A DNA stretch of 64,000 nucleotides from Salvia splendens (taxonomy: Eukaryota; Streptophyta; Magnoliopsida; Lamiales; Lamiaceae). Each line of letters opens with the position of its first letter. The first letter of the stretch is position 1. The notes under the pieces are model-generated. The model was not told the origin of the DNA and made no database searches. It saw nothing but the letters and a program-made list of their open reading frames with translations. Positions 15,001 to 25,153 of the stretch are shown here, piece by piece. The stretch covers positions 11,965,410 through 12,029,409 of the forward strand of contig NC_056050.1 of assembly GCF_004379255.2 (NCBI RefSeq). The letters are read 5' to 3'. The position numbers and the translations under genes are program-made.

Positions 15001-15237
15001 ATAGTATGTCTCCATACATGTTATACTTGTCTTGGAACTCTTCCGCTGCATAAACCTAGCTTTGTCTCAGTAAAGACAATGTCCCCCTTTTCACTCTGAT
15101 GTAATAATTTGCTTTTTGATGACTTTTAGACAGTATTTCCTTAATTTCCGTAATTATGAGGATGTGTTGAGACAGTTTAGAATTTTTAGTCGCGAAATAG
15201 CTGCGCTTTCTTTGACTAGGAAGTTGCGGTCGTGACA
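12082..15237 (+). repeat. 5' LTR of element 1 (3156 bp)
   Basis: It begins TGTAATAGCC and ends GTCGTGACA. It holds a C+G-rich, CpG-rich part at about 13350-13780 and an A-run of 13 at about 13900. There is a 26-bp direct repeat (GTGGGCTTTTCTATCCTACA plus six bases) at 14415-14480, and a 34-bp-spaced repeat containing CGTGAGCTAGCGC at 14632 and 14666. Short open frames here occur identically in both LTRs, resemble nothing known and are not called as genes. U3, R and U5 limits cannot be set from the sequence alone. Confidence 0.95.
14888..14938 (+). promoter_or_regulatory. Two adjacent stem-loops in the 5' LTR, conserved with element 2
   Basis: CTGAGTA (14888-14894) pairs with TACTCAG (14902-14908), followed at once by CCTGCA (14910-14915) pairing with TGCAGG (14933-14938). 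The same two-hairpin block occurs in the LTRs of the diverged element 2 (34705-34754 and its other LTR near 27009-27058, reverse strand). Conservation in otherwise dissimilar LTRs suggests an RNA-level signal such as polyadenylation or dimerisation. That role is inference. Confidence 0.6.
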
Positions 15238-15240
15238 GAG

Positions 15241-15252
15241 TGGTATCAGAGC
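15241..15252 (+). other. Primer-binding site for initiator tRNA-Met, element 1
   Basis: TGGTATCAGAGC starts three bases after the LTR end and is complementary to the 3' end of plant initiator tRNA-Met. This is where minus-strand DNA synthesis would begin. Confidence 0.93.
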
Positions 15253-16092
15253 ACTTTTCTTTCGCTCTGACCCAAGAACCTTCTTTCTAAGCCTCAGTCC
15301 AGAACAGTAGCACTAGGCTAGAAGGTGAACAGAATGATCAGTACAAGATCCCAACACCTCAGCTCGACACGATCAACTGCACCAGAAACAGGGGTCGATG
15401 CCCGCTCGTCCAGAAAAGAGAATTCTGAAGAAAGAAAATTTTTTTTTTGAGAAAGAAAATATTTTTTCCATTTTGAGAAAGAAAATGAAATTTTCTAAGT
15501 TTTTCCAGAAAAAGAAAATAATTTTCACAGCCCTCATGGGAACGAAAATGTTTATTTGAAATGCTTGCAAGATGCAACGTGATAGCTGATACTTTGCATG
15601 AGATATGCTTACTGTATCTGTGTTTTATGAGCTTGACATGAATGTATAGATGTCATGGGGACTATGTATGTGAACCTAGAGTGCTTTAGAGAAGTACCTT
15701 AGGTGAGACATGCAGAAATCAAGTATTAGCAGAATGAGAGCTTGTTACCGCCTTCCACGGCGACGAGACCAACTGAACTCATCAGTTAGGGAGAACCCCT
15801 AATTCCACAGAATTTCAAAAAAAAAATCAATCAACAACGAACCAGAAAGTATCGTTGCAATATCAATAGACAGCAAAGAAAGGAAGTCCATTCCTTTGAG
15901 CATACAGATAGTACATATATAGATATATGTGTATACCAGCCGGTTATGAGACATAGCCACAGACGAACCTAGTACGACCTCTTCGAGAGACAACGACTCA
16001 GTTCATACCATCTTTTACAGCTTTTCGCATACTTGTATATGCATACTTTCAGTTACGAGCCGTTTTGAGGGCTTTTCTTCTTTTATGTAGAG
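15253..16092 (+). other. Untranslated leader of element 1
   Basis: No coding region is supported here. It contains a repetitive stretch of GAAAGAAAAT-type purine runs mixed with T-runs at about 15425-15530 and a short ATATATAGATATATG patch near 15915. It separates the primer site from the first ORF. Confidence 0.6.
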
Positions 16093-17121
16093 ATGGCACG
16101 ACAGCGTTTTACCCACCGACGCCCACTCCGGACAGGTGCTGATCCAGATGCGGTGGTACGTTACTACAGGACGTACCGGCGTTGCCACGGGGACACTCTC
16201 GCCGAATTCGTCGCCCATTATGGTAAGCTATGGGAGGAGGCGAATTGGCATGGGGTGAAACCCTACGAGGGCATCGTGAGACTGGTGGAGTTGTTCCCAC
16301 CGGAGTGGCAGGGGTGGATGGCAACCACAGCCCAGTTGTACACTTCTTCGCGGCCTCCGACCTATGAGCCAATAGGAGACATGCCGGGCTTCTTGAGTGC
16401 AGTCTCGGCAGGGTGTTTCCACTTTGGGAACGGGCCCCCGCCAGACATGCAGGCCCCGGGTAGTGAGCGGTTCCGTAGCCTGCCACCTTTGGCCCTGATG
16501 CGGGCGGCAGACGGAGTGTTCGAGAAGGGACAGTCGTCCCGAGTTCCCGGCCGTCGCAGGAGTAGGGCAGAGATAGGAGATGTGTCGGAGTCCGGCGACG
16601 AGTTTGAGCCGATGGAGAGTGGCACAGGAGGTGGAGAGGGCAACGAGGATCCAGAGGAGGAGGATCCAGAGGAGGAGGGTCCAGAGGAGGAGGATCCAGA
16701 GGAGGAGGATCCAGAGGAGGAGGATCCCGAGGAGGACATAGTAGGGGACGATGATGATGACGACGACGAGGAGCCACAGACTGGCGGCCCCACGGACCTG
16801 ATGACAGATACCAGACCACCACAGCCTCTTGAGCCTCCACTAGAGATTCCTCCGCCCCCTGTGGAGCCTTATCCTGAGGAGCCGCAGCTGCCGCTCCATC
16901 CGGTAGACCAGGCTTTCTACGGGAGCCTATATCTATACGCGAAGTACGTGGATCCCAACTTTGCCGCCGATCCCAACATACCAGTGGCGCCTTATGTGAC
17001 CCCAGTAGTTCCACAGCCTGTCGCCTCCGAGGGCGAGGAGGAGGTATGGTCACCTATAGAGATGCCCCTCCCTGGGACGAGCCACGACGACCCGATGTGG
17101 ATCGACAGTGACTTGGAGTAG
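16093..17121 (+). CDS. Upstream ORF of element 1 (342 aa, gag-like N-terminus, acidic tail)
   Basis: A single open frame of 342 codons lies between the leader and gag. Residues 1-95 are basic and helical in character (starts MARQRFTHRRP, then FVAHYGKLW and VRLVELFPPEW). Their pattern resembles the second half of a retrotransposon Gag capsid domain. Residues 185-235 are extremely acidic, with tandem EEDPEE units encoded by a GAGGATCCAGAGGAG 15-mer and ending in a run of Asp. The rest is Pro-rich. No catalytic motif or zinc knuckle is visible. Element 2 carries a broken homologue in the same place (33245-33767), sharing MAR, YR.YR, FVAH, LW and GDM.GF. Conservation of position and sequence argues that it is a real gene, perhaps a second Gag-like or nucleic-acid-binding accessory protein. 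Function unknown. The ATG at 16093 is chosen because the element 2 homologue starts the same way. Confidence 0.75.
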   Translation: MARQRFTHRRPLRTGADPDAVVRYYRTYRRCHGDTLAEFVAHYGKLWEEANWHGVKPYEGIVRLVELFPPEWQGWMATTAQLYTSSRPPTYEPIGDMPGFLSAVSAGCFHFGNGPPPDMQAPGSERFRSLPPLALMRAADGVFEKGQSSRVPGRRRSRAEIGDVSESGDEFEPMESGTGGGEGNEDPEEEDPEEEGPEEEDPEEEDPEEEDPEEDIVGDDDDDDDEEPQTGGPTDLMTDTRPPQPLEPPLEIPPPPVEPYPEEPQLPLHPVDQAFYGSLYLYAKYVDPNFAADPNIPVAPYVTPVVPQPVASEGEEEVWSPIEMPLPGTSHDDPMWIDSDLE

Positions 17122-17405
17122 GGGTCGGTCAGACGGGACATAGCCGTGCTAGCTTAGTAGATTAGTTTCCTTTCTTTTGTAGAACTTCGATGATGTCATG
17201 TGTAAAAGATATTAAGACCTCGCGAGAGGCAATTTTCCACTCTATGATGAATGCATATGACGCTGCACAAATTATGGCTCCTATTGATTTATTTTAAGTA
17301 TATGCATGAAAGAAAATGCATAAGGTATGAAATGAATCCTAAAGAGATACACACTCTGTATTGATGAAAGTGAATAACTAGTACTGATATCGTGTTATAA
17401 ACAGA

Positions 17406-18143
17406 ATGCCTCCCAGAAGACAAGCAGGCAGGCCGAGAAGGTACGCGCGAGTACCAGAGCAGGTACCTAGGAGAGACCAGGCTGGGGAAGCAGGAGCACA
17501 ACCGCCACCTCCTCCACCACCGCCTCCTGCAGTGCCGGAGAGGCGAGTGGAAGAAACATTTCTCAAACAGAACCCACCTGTCTTCAACGGTTTGGGGAAT
17601 CCTGCTGCAGCCGAGACCTGGGTACGTGCGATCGAGCGCATCTTTGATTTTCTTCGGTGCACCGACAGAGAGCGACTCTCATGTGTGAAGTTTCAGCTGG
17701 TTGAGTCCGCCGACTTCTGGTGGGAAGCTAGGCGAAAGGTTATGACTCGCGAACAGTTGGAGCACCTGACCTGGGAGGAGTTTAAGAATGAGCTGTACGG
17801 CAAGTACATCCCCAAGAGCTACCGCAAGGCCAAAGAGGTGGAGTTTTACAGTTTGATACAGGGAAAGATGACAGTGACCGAGTACGATAGGTTATTCTGT
17901 GACATGTCACGCTATGCGCCTGAACTAGTAGACACGGACGAGAAAATGGCCGAAAAGTTTTGTACTGGCCTGAGATCGGAAATAAGAATGGCTCTGGCCA
18001 GTCATGGAGGTCTGTCTTATGTCGAGTCATTGGGCCGGGCCCTGGACATTGAGGCAGCTATGCCCAAAGAGAGGCCGACGACACATGTCACCACTGCTCC
18101 ACCGCCGCCACAGCAGCGGTTCCCTCGAGAAAAGAGGAATTAG
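17406..18143 (+). CDS. gag: gag of element 1, ended early by an in-frame TAG
   Basis: This 245-codon frame encodes the Gag capsid part. There is a basic N-terminus (residues 1-30), a Pro run (about 36-45), then the retrotransposon Gag domain at about 50-215, with WVRAIERIFDFL, LTWEEFKNELYGKY and YDRLFCDMSRYAPEL. TAG at 18141-18143 stops it before the zinc knuckle. The reading frame after the TAG is the same one and continues without any other stop to 21953, so Gag and Pol would form one polyprotein. Element 2 has a Trp codon at the aligned place, so the TAG is best explained as one G-to-A change rather than a programmed stop. About 284 bp without a recognisable gene separate it from the upstream ORF. 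Confidence 0.88.
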   Translation: MPPRRQAGRPRRYARVPEQVPRRDQAGEAGAQPPPPPPPPPAVPERRVEETFLKQNPPVFNGLGNPAAAETWVRAIERIFDFLRCTDRERLSCVKFQLVESADFWWEARRKVMTREQLEHLTWEEFKNELYGKYIPKSYRKAKEVEFYSLIQGKMTVTEYDRLFCDMSRYAPELVDTDEKMAEKFCTGLRSEIRMALASHGGLSYVESLGRALDIEAAMPKERPTTHVTTAPPPPQQRFPREKRN

Positions 18144-21100
18144 GAAGGAGACCGAGTCCCGACTGATGCTAAGAAACCACAGTTTGCCCCTAAGCCACAG
18201 CAGAACCGTTGGTACCAAACTGCCCCGACTCCAGCTGCGGAGCGCGGAGCCCAGGCACCTCTATGTGCGAGATGCTCGAAGAGACATGACGGCGAGTGTA
18301 AGGCCGGGACTGGTGGATGTTTCCACTGCGGGCAGAAGGGACATTTTGCCAGAAACTGCCCGAGCAAGGCGACTGGAATGGGAGGACAGCGTCCGCAACT
18401 GCGGGCACTCCAGGTTGAACCAAGGAGAGAGAAGGCGATGCCCCCTGCACCACGTCCTCAGCGACAGCTACGCCCGAGACTTCCCCCACAGGCAAGAGCC
18501 TTCGCACTGCAGCAGAAGCAGGCCAGGGCCGGGGAAGGGAAACGGGAGCAAGGCAATTTGGCAGGTATGGGAACTCTCCTCAACGTACCAATCGCCCTTT
18601 TGTTTGATACCGGTGCATCACACTCCTTTATATCAACATCTTGTGTGGATACTTTGAACTTGCCTACGGACGTGATGGAACATAGTATGAGGGTGTCCTC
18701 ACCCGTAGGAGGCCTGATAGATATCACACGAACGTGCTCAAACATAAAATTTTCCATGGGAAACCTGAACCTAGTAGCTCATAACTTACATGTGATGTTG
18801 ATGTGGAGCGTCGACATTATACTAGGAATGGATTGGTTAGCCGAGAACTACGCCACAATCCGTTGTAAGGAGAGACAGATAGCGCTACAATACCCTGGGA
18901 CAGAACCCGTAATGTTTCATGGGATCTCCATGAGGAAACGAAAATCGATTATTTCTGCCCTACAAGCAACAACCATGATGAGGAAAGGATGCCCTGCGTA
19001 CCTCATCTTTTTGAACGAAGAAGAGAAAAAGGACAAGAAAATTGAGGACGTGGCAATAGTACGAGAATATCCTGATGTATTCCCAGAAAAGCTACCAGGC
19101 TTGCCACCAAACAGGCAATTGGAGTTCAGCATCGATCTGGAACCAGGATCAGCTCCAATATCAAAGGCGCCTTACAGAATGGCACCAAGGGAGTTAGAGG
19201 AACTCAAAATGCAATTACAGGAACTACTAGACCTGGGCTTCATTCGACCCAGTGTGTCGCCGTGGGGCGCACCAGTACTTTTTGTAAAGAAGAAAGATGG
19301 CACCTTAAGGATGTGTATCGACTATCGAGAGCTGAACAAAATAACCCTCAAGAACAAGTATCCTTTACCGAGAATCGACGACCTCTTCGATCAGCTGCAA
19401 GGAGCTGGAGTGTTCTCGAAGATGGATTTGAGATCGGGTTATCACCAGTTGAGAGTTCGACAAGACGATATACCAAAGACTGCGTTCCGCACCAGATATG
19501 GCCATTATGAATTTACGGTAATGCCTTTTGGGCTTACCAATGCTCCAGCTGTGTTCATGGACCTAATGAACCGCGTGTTCCACCCGTACCTGGACAAGTT
19601 CGTTCTGGTCTTCATAGATGATGTGCTCATCTATTCGAAGAACGAAAAGGAACACGAGGAACATTTGAGAGCCACCTTGGAAACGTTAAGAGCCGAGAAA
19701 CTCTATGCTAAGTTCAGCAAGTGTGAGTTCTGGCTCAATGAAGTGAATTTCCTTGGACACATAGTGACAGCAGAAGGGATCCGAGTAGACCCCGCTAAAG
19801 TTGAAGCCGTGCAACGTTGGCAGTCACCAGCAACGCCCAATGAAATTCGAAGTTTCCTAGGACTAGCAGGATACTACCGAAGATTCATTGAGGGGTTTTC
19901 TAAAATAGCAAGGCCGATGACTCAACAACTCAAGAAAGGAGTTAAAGTCAACTGGACCCCAGAATGTGAAGCAAGTTTCCAATTGCTTAAGGAAAAGTTG
20001 ACCACAGCGCCGGTGCTAGCCGTACCAGAGGCGGGAGTCGACTATGTGGTGTATACAGATGCATCGAAGGTCGGACTCGGGTGCGTGCTGATGCAGAGGG
20101 GTAAGGTGATAGCATATGCGTCACGTCAATTGAGGCCGCACGAGTTGAACTATCCGACGCACGATCTGGAATTAGCAGCAGTGGTCCATGCACTGAAGAT
20201 TTGGAGACATCACCTCTACGGAGTTCGGTGTGAGATCTTCACAGATCATAAGAGTCTCAAATACTTTTTCGAACAGAAGGATCTGAATATGAGACAGCGC
20301 AGATGGCTGGAACTAGTCAAAGACTACGACTGTGGTATAAACTACCACCCAGGCAAAGCCAATGTAGTAGCAGATGCTTTGAGCAGAAAGACAGCGCCTC
20401 AAGCAGCTGTTTTCCTCACACAGGAGGAAGAGCTTATCCGGGAATTCGCCAAGATGCGACTGGAAATAGTAAGAGCCCCGGAGACAGTGGACAGCAGAAT
20501 ATCCACCTTGGTCATAGAACCAGATTTAAGAGCCAGAATTGTGGAAGCCCAGAGAGACGATGACGCTCTAGAAAAGATCCGTCTCAGAGTGAGGACGGGA
20601 AAAGGTGAATACTACCACGAAGAGGCGGATAATGCTCTCACTTTCAAAGGGAGATTATGCGTACCCAATAAGGAGACACTCAGAAATGAGATCATGAGTG
20701 AAGCTCATGAGACACCCTATACTGCCCATCCTGGAAGTACAAAGATGTATCAGGACTTGAAGAAGCAATTTTGGTGGGATGGCATGAAGAGAAGCATAGC
20801 GTCATTTGTGGAAAAATGCCTGGCTTGTCAGCAAGTGAAAGCTTTGCATCAACGACCCTATGGAAAGTTGCAGCCTCTCGAGATTCCAGAATGGAAATGG
20901 GAGCATATAGCAATGGATTTTGTGACAGGATTGCCAAAATCACAACGGGGAAACACGGCCATCTGGGTTGTAATCGATCGCCTCACCAAAAGCGCTCATT
21001 TCATACCAATTCGTATCACATACGGTTCAGACAAGTTGGCACAGATCTACGTGCGAGAGATCGTACGTTTACATGGTGTCCCAGTAACGATCACCTCAGA

Positions 21101-21953
21101 TCGAGATTCAAAATTTACTTCTAGATTTTGGATAAGCCTACAGCGAGAGTTAGGCACTCAGCTGAATTTCAGCACAGCGTTCCATCCACAGACGGACGGA
21201 CAGTCCGAAAGGACGATCCAGACATTGGAAGATATGTTAAGAGCTGTAGTGCTCGACCGTGGAGTGAGCTGGGAGTCAGTACTTCCACTTATAGAGTTCG
21301 CCTACAATAACAGTTACCAGGCAACTATTGACATGGCTCCATACGAGGCATTATATGGGAAAAAGTGCAGATCACCACTTTACTGGGATGAAGTTGGTGA
21401 GAGAAGGATTCTCGGACCGGACTCGGTAGAGGAAATGATAGAAATTGTCCGACAAATCCGAGGGAGAATCAAGGAAGCTCAAGATAGACAGAAATCCTAT
21501 GCAGATGCTCGCAGAACGGATTTACAGTTTAAAGCAGGAGACAAGGTCTTTCTGAAAGTATCCCCATCAAAAGGGATAACCAGATTTGGCGTCAAGGGCA
21601 AGCTGAAACCGCGTTTTATCGGACCTTACGAGATCCTAGAAACAGTCGGCCCTGTGGCGTACAGATTAGCGCTTCCGCCAAGTTTCGGGAATGTTCATAA
21701 TGTGTTCCATGTATCACAGTTGAGGAAGTACGTGTTTGACCCCAAACACATAGTGCACCAAGAAGAGGTGGTGTTAGAACCAGATTTGAGCTATGAAGAA
21801 AAGCCAGAAGCAATTCTGGACAGAAAAGTTAAAGAACTGCGAAGTAAAAATATTGTGACAGTGAAAGTCCTTTGGAAGCACCACGACCGCGAGGAGGCGA
21901 CGTGGGAGCTCGAGGACCAGATGAAAGAGAAATACCCACAGCTTTTTGCCTAA
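18144..21953 (+). CDS. pol: Gag zinc knuckle plus Pol polyprotein of element 1
   Basis: The open frame follows the gag TAG in the same phase; the first in-frame Met is at 18378. In order it encodes: a Cys/His knuckle of the CX2CX4HX4C type ([14 protein letters not shown], from 18318); an aspartic protease with DTGA (about 18606); reverse transcriptase with DLRSGYHQ and the FIDD active site (19611); RNase H with YTDAS (about 20052); an integrase HHCC zinc domain (HPGSTK to CLACQQ, about 20728-20830); the integrase catalytic core with its three acidic residues (MDFVTG, SDRDSKF, QSERTIQ); and a C-terminal chromodomain-like segment (about 21800-21940, VKVLWKHH and EEATWE). All catalytic residues are present and there are no further stops or frameshifts, so Pol looks functional if the upstream TAG is bypassed. 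Confidence 0.93.
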   Translation, partial: EGDRVPTDAKKPQFAPKPQQNRWYQTAPTPAAERGAQAPLCARCSKRHDGECKAGTGGCFHCGQKGHFARNCPSKATGMGGQRPQLRALQVEPRREKAMPPAPRPQRQLRPRLPPQARAFALQQKQARAGEGKREQGNLAGMGTLLNVPIALLFDTGASHSFISTSCVDTLNLPTDVMEHSMRVSSPVGGLIDITRTCSNIKFSMGNLNLVAHNLHVMLMWSVDIILGMDWLAENYATIRCKERQIALQYPGTEPVMFHGISMRKRKSIISALQATTMMRKGCPAYLIFLNEEEKKDKKIEDVAIVREYPDVFPEKLPGLPPNRQLEFSIDLEPGSAPISKAPYRMAPRELEELKMQLQELLDLGFIRPSVSPWGAPVLFVKKKDGTLRMCIDYRELNKITLKNKYPLPRIDDLFDQLQGAGVFSKMDLRSGYHQLRVRQDDIPKTAFRTRYGHYEFTVMPFGLTNAPAVFMDLMNRVFHPYLDKFVLVFIDDVLIYSKNEKEHEEHLRATLETLRAEKLYAKFSKCEFWLNEVNFLGHIVTAEGIRVDPAKVEAVQRWQSPATPNEIRSFLGLAGYYRRFIEGFSKIARPMTQQLKKGVKVNWTPECEASFQLLKEKLTTAPVLAVPEAGVDYVVYTDASKVGLGCVLMQRGKVIAYASRQLRPHELNYPTHDLELAAVVHALKIWRHHLYGVRCEIFTDHKSLKYFFEQKDLNMRQRRWLELVKDYDCGINYHPGKANVVADALSRKTAPQAAVFLTQEEELIREFAKMRLEIVRAPETVDSRISTLVIEPDLRARIVEAQRDDDALEKIRLRVRTGKGEYYHEEADNALTFKGRLCVPNKETLRNEIMSEAHETPYTAHPGSTKMYQDLKKQFWWDGMKRSIASFVEKCLACQQVKALHQRPYGKLQPLEIPEWKWEHIAMDFVTGLPKSQRGNTAIWVVIDRLTKSAHFIPIRITYGSDKLAQIYVREIVRLHGVPVTITSDRDSKFTSRFWISLQRELGTQLNFSTAFHPQTDGQSERTIQTLEDMLRAVVLDRGVSWESVLPLIEFAYNNSYQATIDMAPYEALYGKKCRSPLYWDEVGERRILGPDSVEEMIEIVRQIRGRIKEAQDRQKSYADARRTDLQFKAGDKVFLKVSPSKGITRFGVKGKLKPRFIGPYEILETVGPVAYRLALPPSFGNVHNVFHVSQLRKYVFDPKHIVHQEEVVLEPDLSYEEKPEAILDRKVKELRSKNIVTVKVLWKHHDREEATWELEDQMKEKYPQLFA

Positions 21954-21960
21954 CCGAGAC

Positions 21961-21998
21961 AAAATTTCGGGACGAAATTTTTGTTAAGGGGGGTAGAA
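21961..21998 (+). promoter_or_regulatory. Hairpin and polypurine tract before the 3' LTR of element 1
   Basis: AAAATTTCG (21961-21969) and CGAAATTTT (21973-21981) form a 9-bp inverted repeat with a 3-base loop. The purine tract AAGGGGGG (21986-21993) and GTAGAA, which primes plus-strand synthesis, follow and abut the LTR. Element 2 has the same hairpin at the same place. Confidence 0.8.
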
Positions 21999-24900
21999 TG
22001 TAATAGCCGAGACTTAGATTTCTCGGGAGTTATGAAATAAAACGCTAGAACTTTTTTTTTATCGAATGAAAAGAGTATTGTTATTTCTTGAGAAAGGGTA
22101 CAAATTACAAATTACAGAATCTCAAACTAGAACTACAATCTTTAACGATGAAATTAAAGGAAAAACGAACTACACACCAACAACTCTAGATACTACATGG
22201 TTGTTAAGGCAGACAAAAGGAGTTCATATCGAGCTACAACAATCAAGAGTCCCTAGTGAACTTCATCGGCCTTCAGCGCGAGCCGTCTCGACCCAGAATC
22301 GGAGAGGCCGATGGGCTGGGGCATTGGAAACGAGCCCTGTGTAGCCAGCCTTTTTCCTGCCAGGAACAACAAGAATGAACAATAAGCAAATGTTGTAGCA
22401 AGATAAGGCATTTGATAGGCAAAACAAACAAGAAAAGGGGCAACACTACTTTAAGGTTTGGAGACCAACAACTTGCTAAAAAGGGTAAGACCGCAGGCTG
22501 CCAAGTGCAGCAAAGCACAGAGAATCACAGCACTTTCACTCCAATCCTAACCACTTGTACCCCAGCTAGTACCTGCGAAAAGGTTACACAAAGTTCAGTG
22601 AGTAGGCAGTCACAAACAAGAGCCAAAACACCCTGCAAATTGATAACATAAGAGGCTACAATGCCAATAAATGCACGAGTACATCCCTGCGAGTTGCAGA
22701 GGGAACAACCACTGCCATGACACAACAGAATCAGTTACAAAAGAGGCCAAGAGAACAGGGTAAGCTCTGCAGAGCTGCAAAAGAACAGCCTTTGTGCAGC
22801 TTTCAGTTACAAGCTGGGCATAAATAAGCCAACTCCCCTCGGTTCTACCCTTCATTCCCATAACAAAATACTCACTAAACTGAGCAACAAGGGGAGGAGT
22901 GGGGGAGATCAAAGCTAGCAGAAGGGGAAGGCATAGCATTGTGAGGAGAAGGTAACCTCACTCAGTCCCAACTCGTTTTGATTTCCATATCATCATATAG
23001 AAAATCGAAGCATGCTAGAATGACCTTTTAGGACAGCATGATTTAACACACCCCTGCCATCTAGTTCAGGAATAACATAGGATAAGCATCCAACAACAAA
23101 AATGCTCAATCAAGTATGTCGTAGCCTGAAGGGCTGCCCAGATTAGTAACTCGAGCTCCCACATTTAAGTGCAGTAAACACCATTTAAACACTACGCATC
23201 ATCACTCCCAACTGTCGCGTAGCCACTGTCATTTAGAAATCCACGAAATAAGCTATGAACTAGAAGGAAAACTTAGCTTATTAGTCGAGGCTGCCGGACG
23301 AGAGCAAGTGTCGGCTGAATCCCGAAAGCCGCTAGACAGTTGCGAGCGTGTCGGCGAAGAGAGTTCGGGCTGAGCAACACCGCAGGAGGTGGCCCTGTTC
23401 TTCGAGACGCCGAAGACAAGGCGACAACTCTGCAGACCCGCCGAGGAGTCGACAACGGCAGCAGCAAGATGGCTGCTCGTCCTTGACGGCTGGCGGCGGC
23501 GGTGGCTTCGCATCCTAACGCCGACGTCGTCGTAAGGGACTCAGCGAAACGTGAAAGGGAAGAGGGGGATCTTGGCGTAAACTGGGGAGCGAGGGGCGAC
23601 GCCTGTGAGCGGCGGCGTGCTCTGGTGACATCCGACCAGGTCGAAAGCGGAAGAGAGAAGAGTAGGGTTCCTTTCTTTTGGAATTGGGATTTTGGGGGAA
23701 AAGGGGAATGGCCGATGGAGAAGAAGAGTAAGGATCTGGGCCATTTTACAATCTGGGCTAGGTGGGTATTTCGAATTGGACCATAGCCAATTTATTTAAA
23801 CTTGGGCTCCTTGTGTAAAAAAAAAAAAAGGAGGAAGAAGAGAAAAGAATTTTTAAACGGGCCACTACTAGTTAAAACAGGTCGGGCCTGATATTTTTTT
23901 CTTCGGGCCGCAGAGGTTAAATATTATTGGGCCACTGCTCATAACAGAATTTAATCTATGGAATTTAATTTCCTAAGCAACGGAAGAAAAGAAATATTAA
24001 ACCGTGTGGGATAGCTTTGCGATAAATGAATTAAGCTAACTTTAATAGTCACAGAAAGTATTTTAAAAATACTTAAGAAAAATGCGGAAAATGTTAATGC
24101 CCGTTTCAGAAAATTAAATCGCCGATTTAATTAAAGATTTAAGATTTCTAATTTTTTTTTAGAAGGCAGAAATTAAAATAAAAGAGCACGCTTAGGCATG
24201 CATTCATGCAAGATTTGAATAATTACTTAAAGCCTAATTTAAGTACCTTTTTTTTTGAAAAGGGGCGTCGTCGCCCGACGAGTAAATCTCAAGTCAGACA
24301 GTACCCGTTTGAAAGAGTTAAGCAAACGAGGTGGGCTTTTCTATCCTACATTATGTGTGGGCTTTTCTATCCTACATTATGTGTGGGCTTCTTTCCTTTT
24401 TATTTACAGAACTCTATGAGAATGAGTGTGAACTTTTGAATAAATTGTCATGCCATGTTTTATTTTGTGATTGCCATTCATGGTTAAGACGAATTCGGGT
24501 CCCAGTAGGTCAGTAAATCCTACTCGGACTAGTGTACACATAGGGACCGTGAGCTAGCGCAAGGTTGGCCGGTTCGTGGGTCGTGAGCTAGCGCCAGGTT
24601 GGCCGACCCAGTGATCGTGGAATGTGGCCACATTCCCGATTCACACAGCTTGACATGGTATATCATCAGGAAGTTAAAAGACTGCAGTCTATTTCAGAAA
24701 GAAATAACAGATTTTAGTGACCGGGACTTGTTTTCAGAAAAAAACCCTGCGTTCACTCAGCTTGGCAGACAATTAAAAGAAAAACAGTTTTCGGCATAAG
24801 CCACTGAGTATATCAAGTACTCAGCCCTGCATATTGTTTTCCTTAATGTGCAGGTTGATCGATCGAGGCAGAGGAGGTGTTGGGACTGAAGATGGAATGA

Positions 24901-25153
24901 AAGAAGGGTAGCTAGTATAGTATGTCTCCATACATGTTATACTTGTCTTGGAACTCTTCCGCTGCATAAACCTAGCTTTGTCTCAGTAAAGACAATGTCC
25001 CCCTTTTCACTCTGATGTAATAATTTGCTTTTTGATGACTTTTAGACAGTATTTCCTTAATTTCCGTAATTATGAGGATGTGTTGAGACAGTTTAGAATT
25101 TTTAGTCGCGAAATAGCTGCGCTTTCTTTGACTAGGAAGTTGCGGTCGTGACA
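21999..25153 (+). repeat. 3' LTR of element 1 (3155 bp)
   Basis: It is a near-identical copy of the 5' LTR, from TGTAATAGCC to GTGACA. Only one substitution and one single-T indel were seen by eye. The paired stem-loop block is at 24804-24854. It is non-coding. Confidence 0.95.

Larger units (their letters stand above)
12082..25153 (+). mobile_element. Element 1: young Tekay/Del-type Ty3/gypsy chromovirus
   Basis: This is a complete 13.07-kb LTR retrotransposon: LTR, tRNA-iMet primer site, upstream ORF, gag, pol (protease, RT, RNase H, integrase, C-terminal chromodomain-like segment), polypurine tract, LTR. By eye the two LTRs differ by one C/T substitution (14832 region against 24748 region) and one T in a T-run (13977 region). 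Long LTRs, PR-RT-RH-INT order and a chromodomain-like tail place it in the chromoviruses, most like the Tekay (Del) lineage. It sits in satellite with a GTGTT duplication; excising it rejoins the satellite unit without loss. The only coding break seen is a TAG in gag at 18141-18143. Confidence 0.93.

Noticed and set aside
16109..17053. 314-codon minus-strand frame opposite the upstream ORF
   Set aside because: It mirrors the acidic GAGGATCCAGAG repeat (giving Pro/Leu/Asp repeats) and is not kept in element 2.
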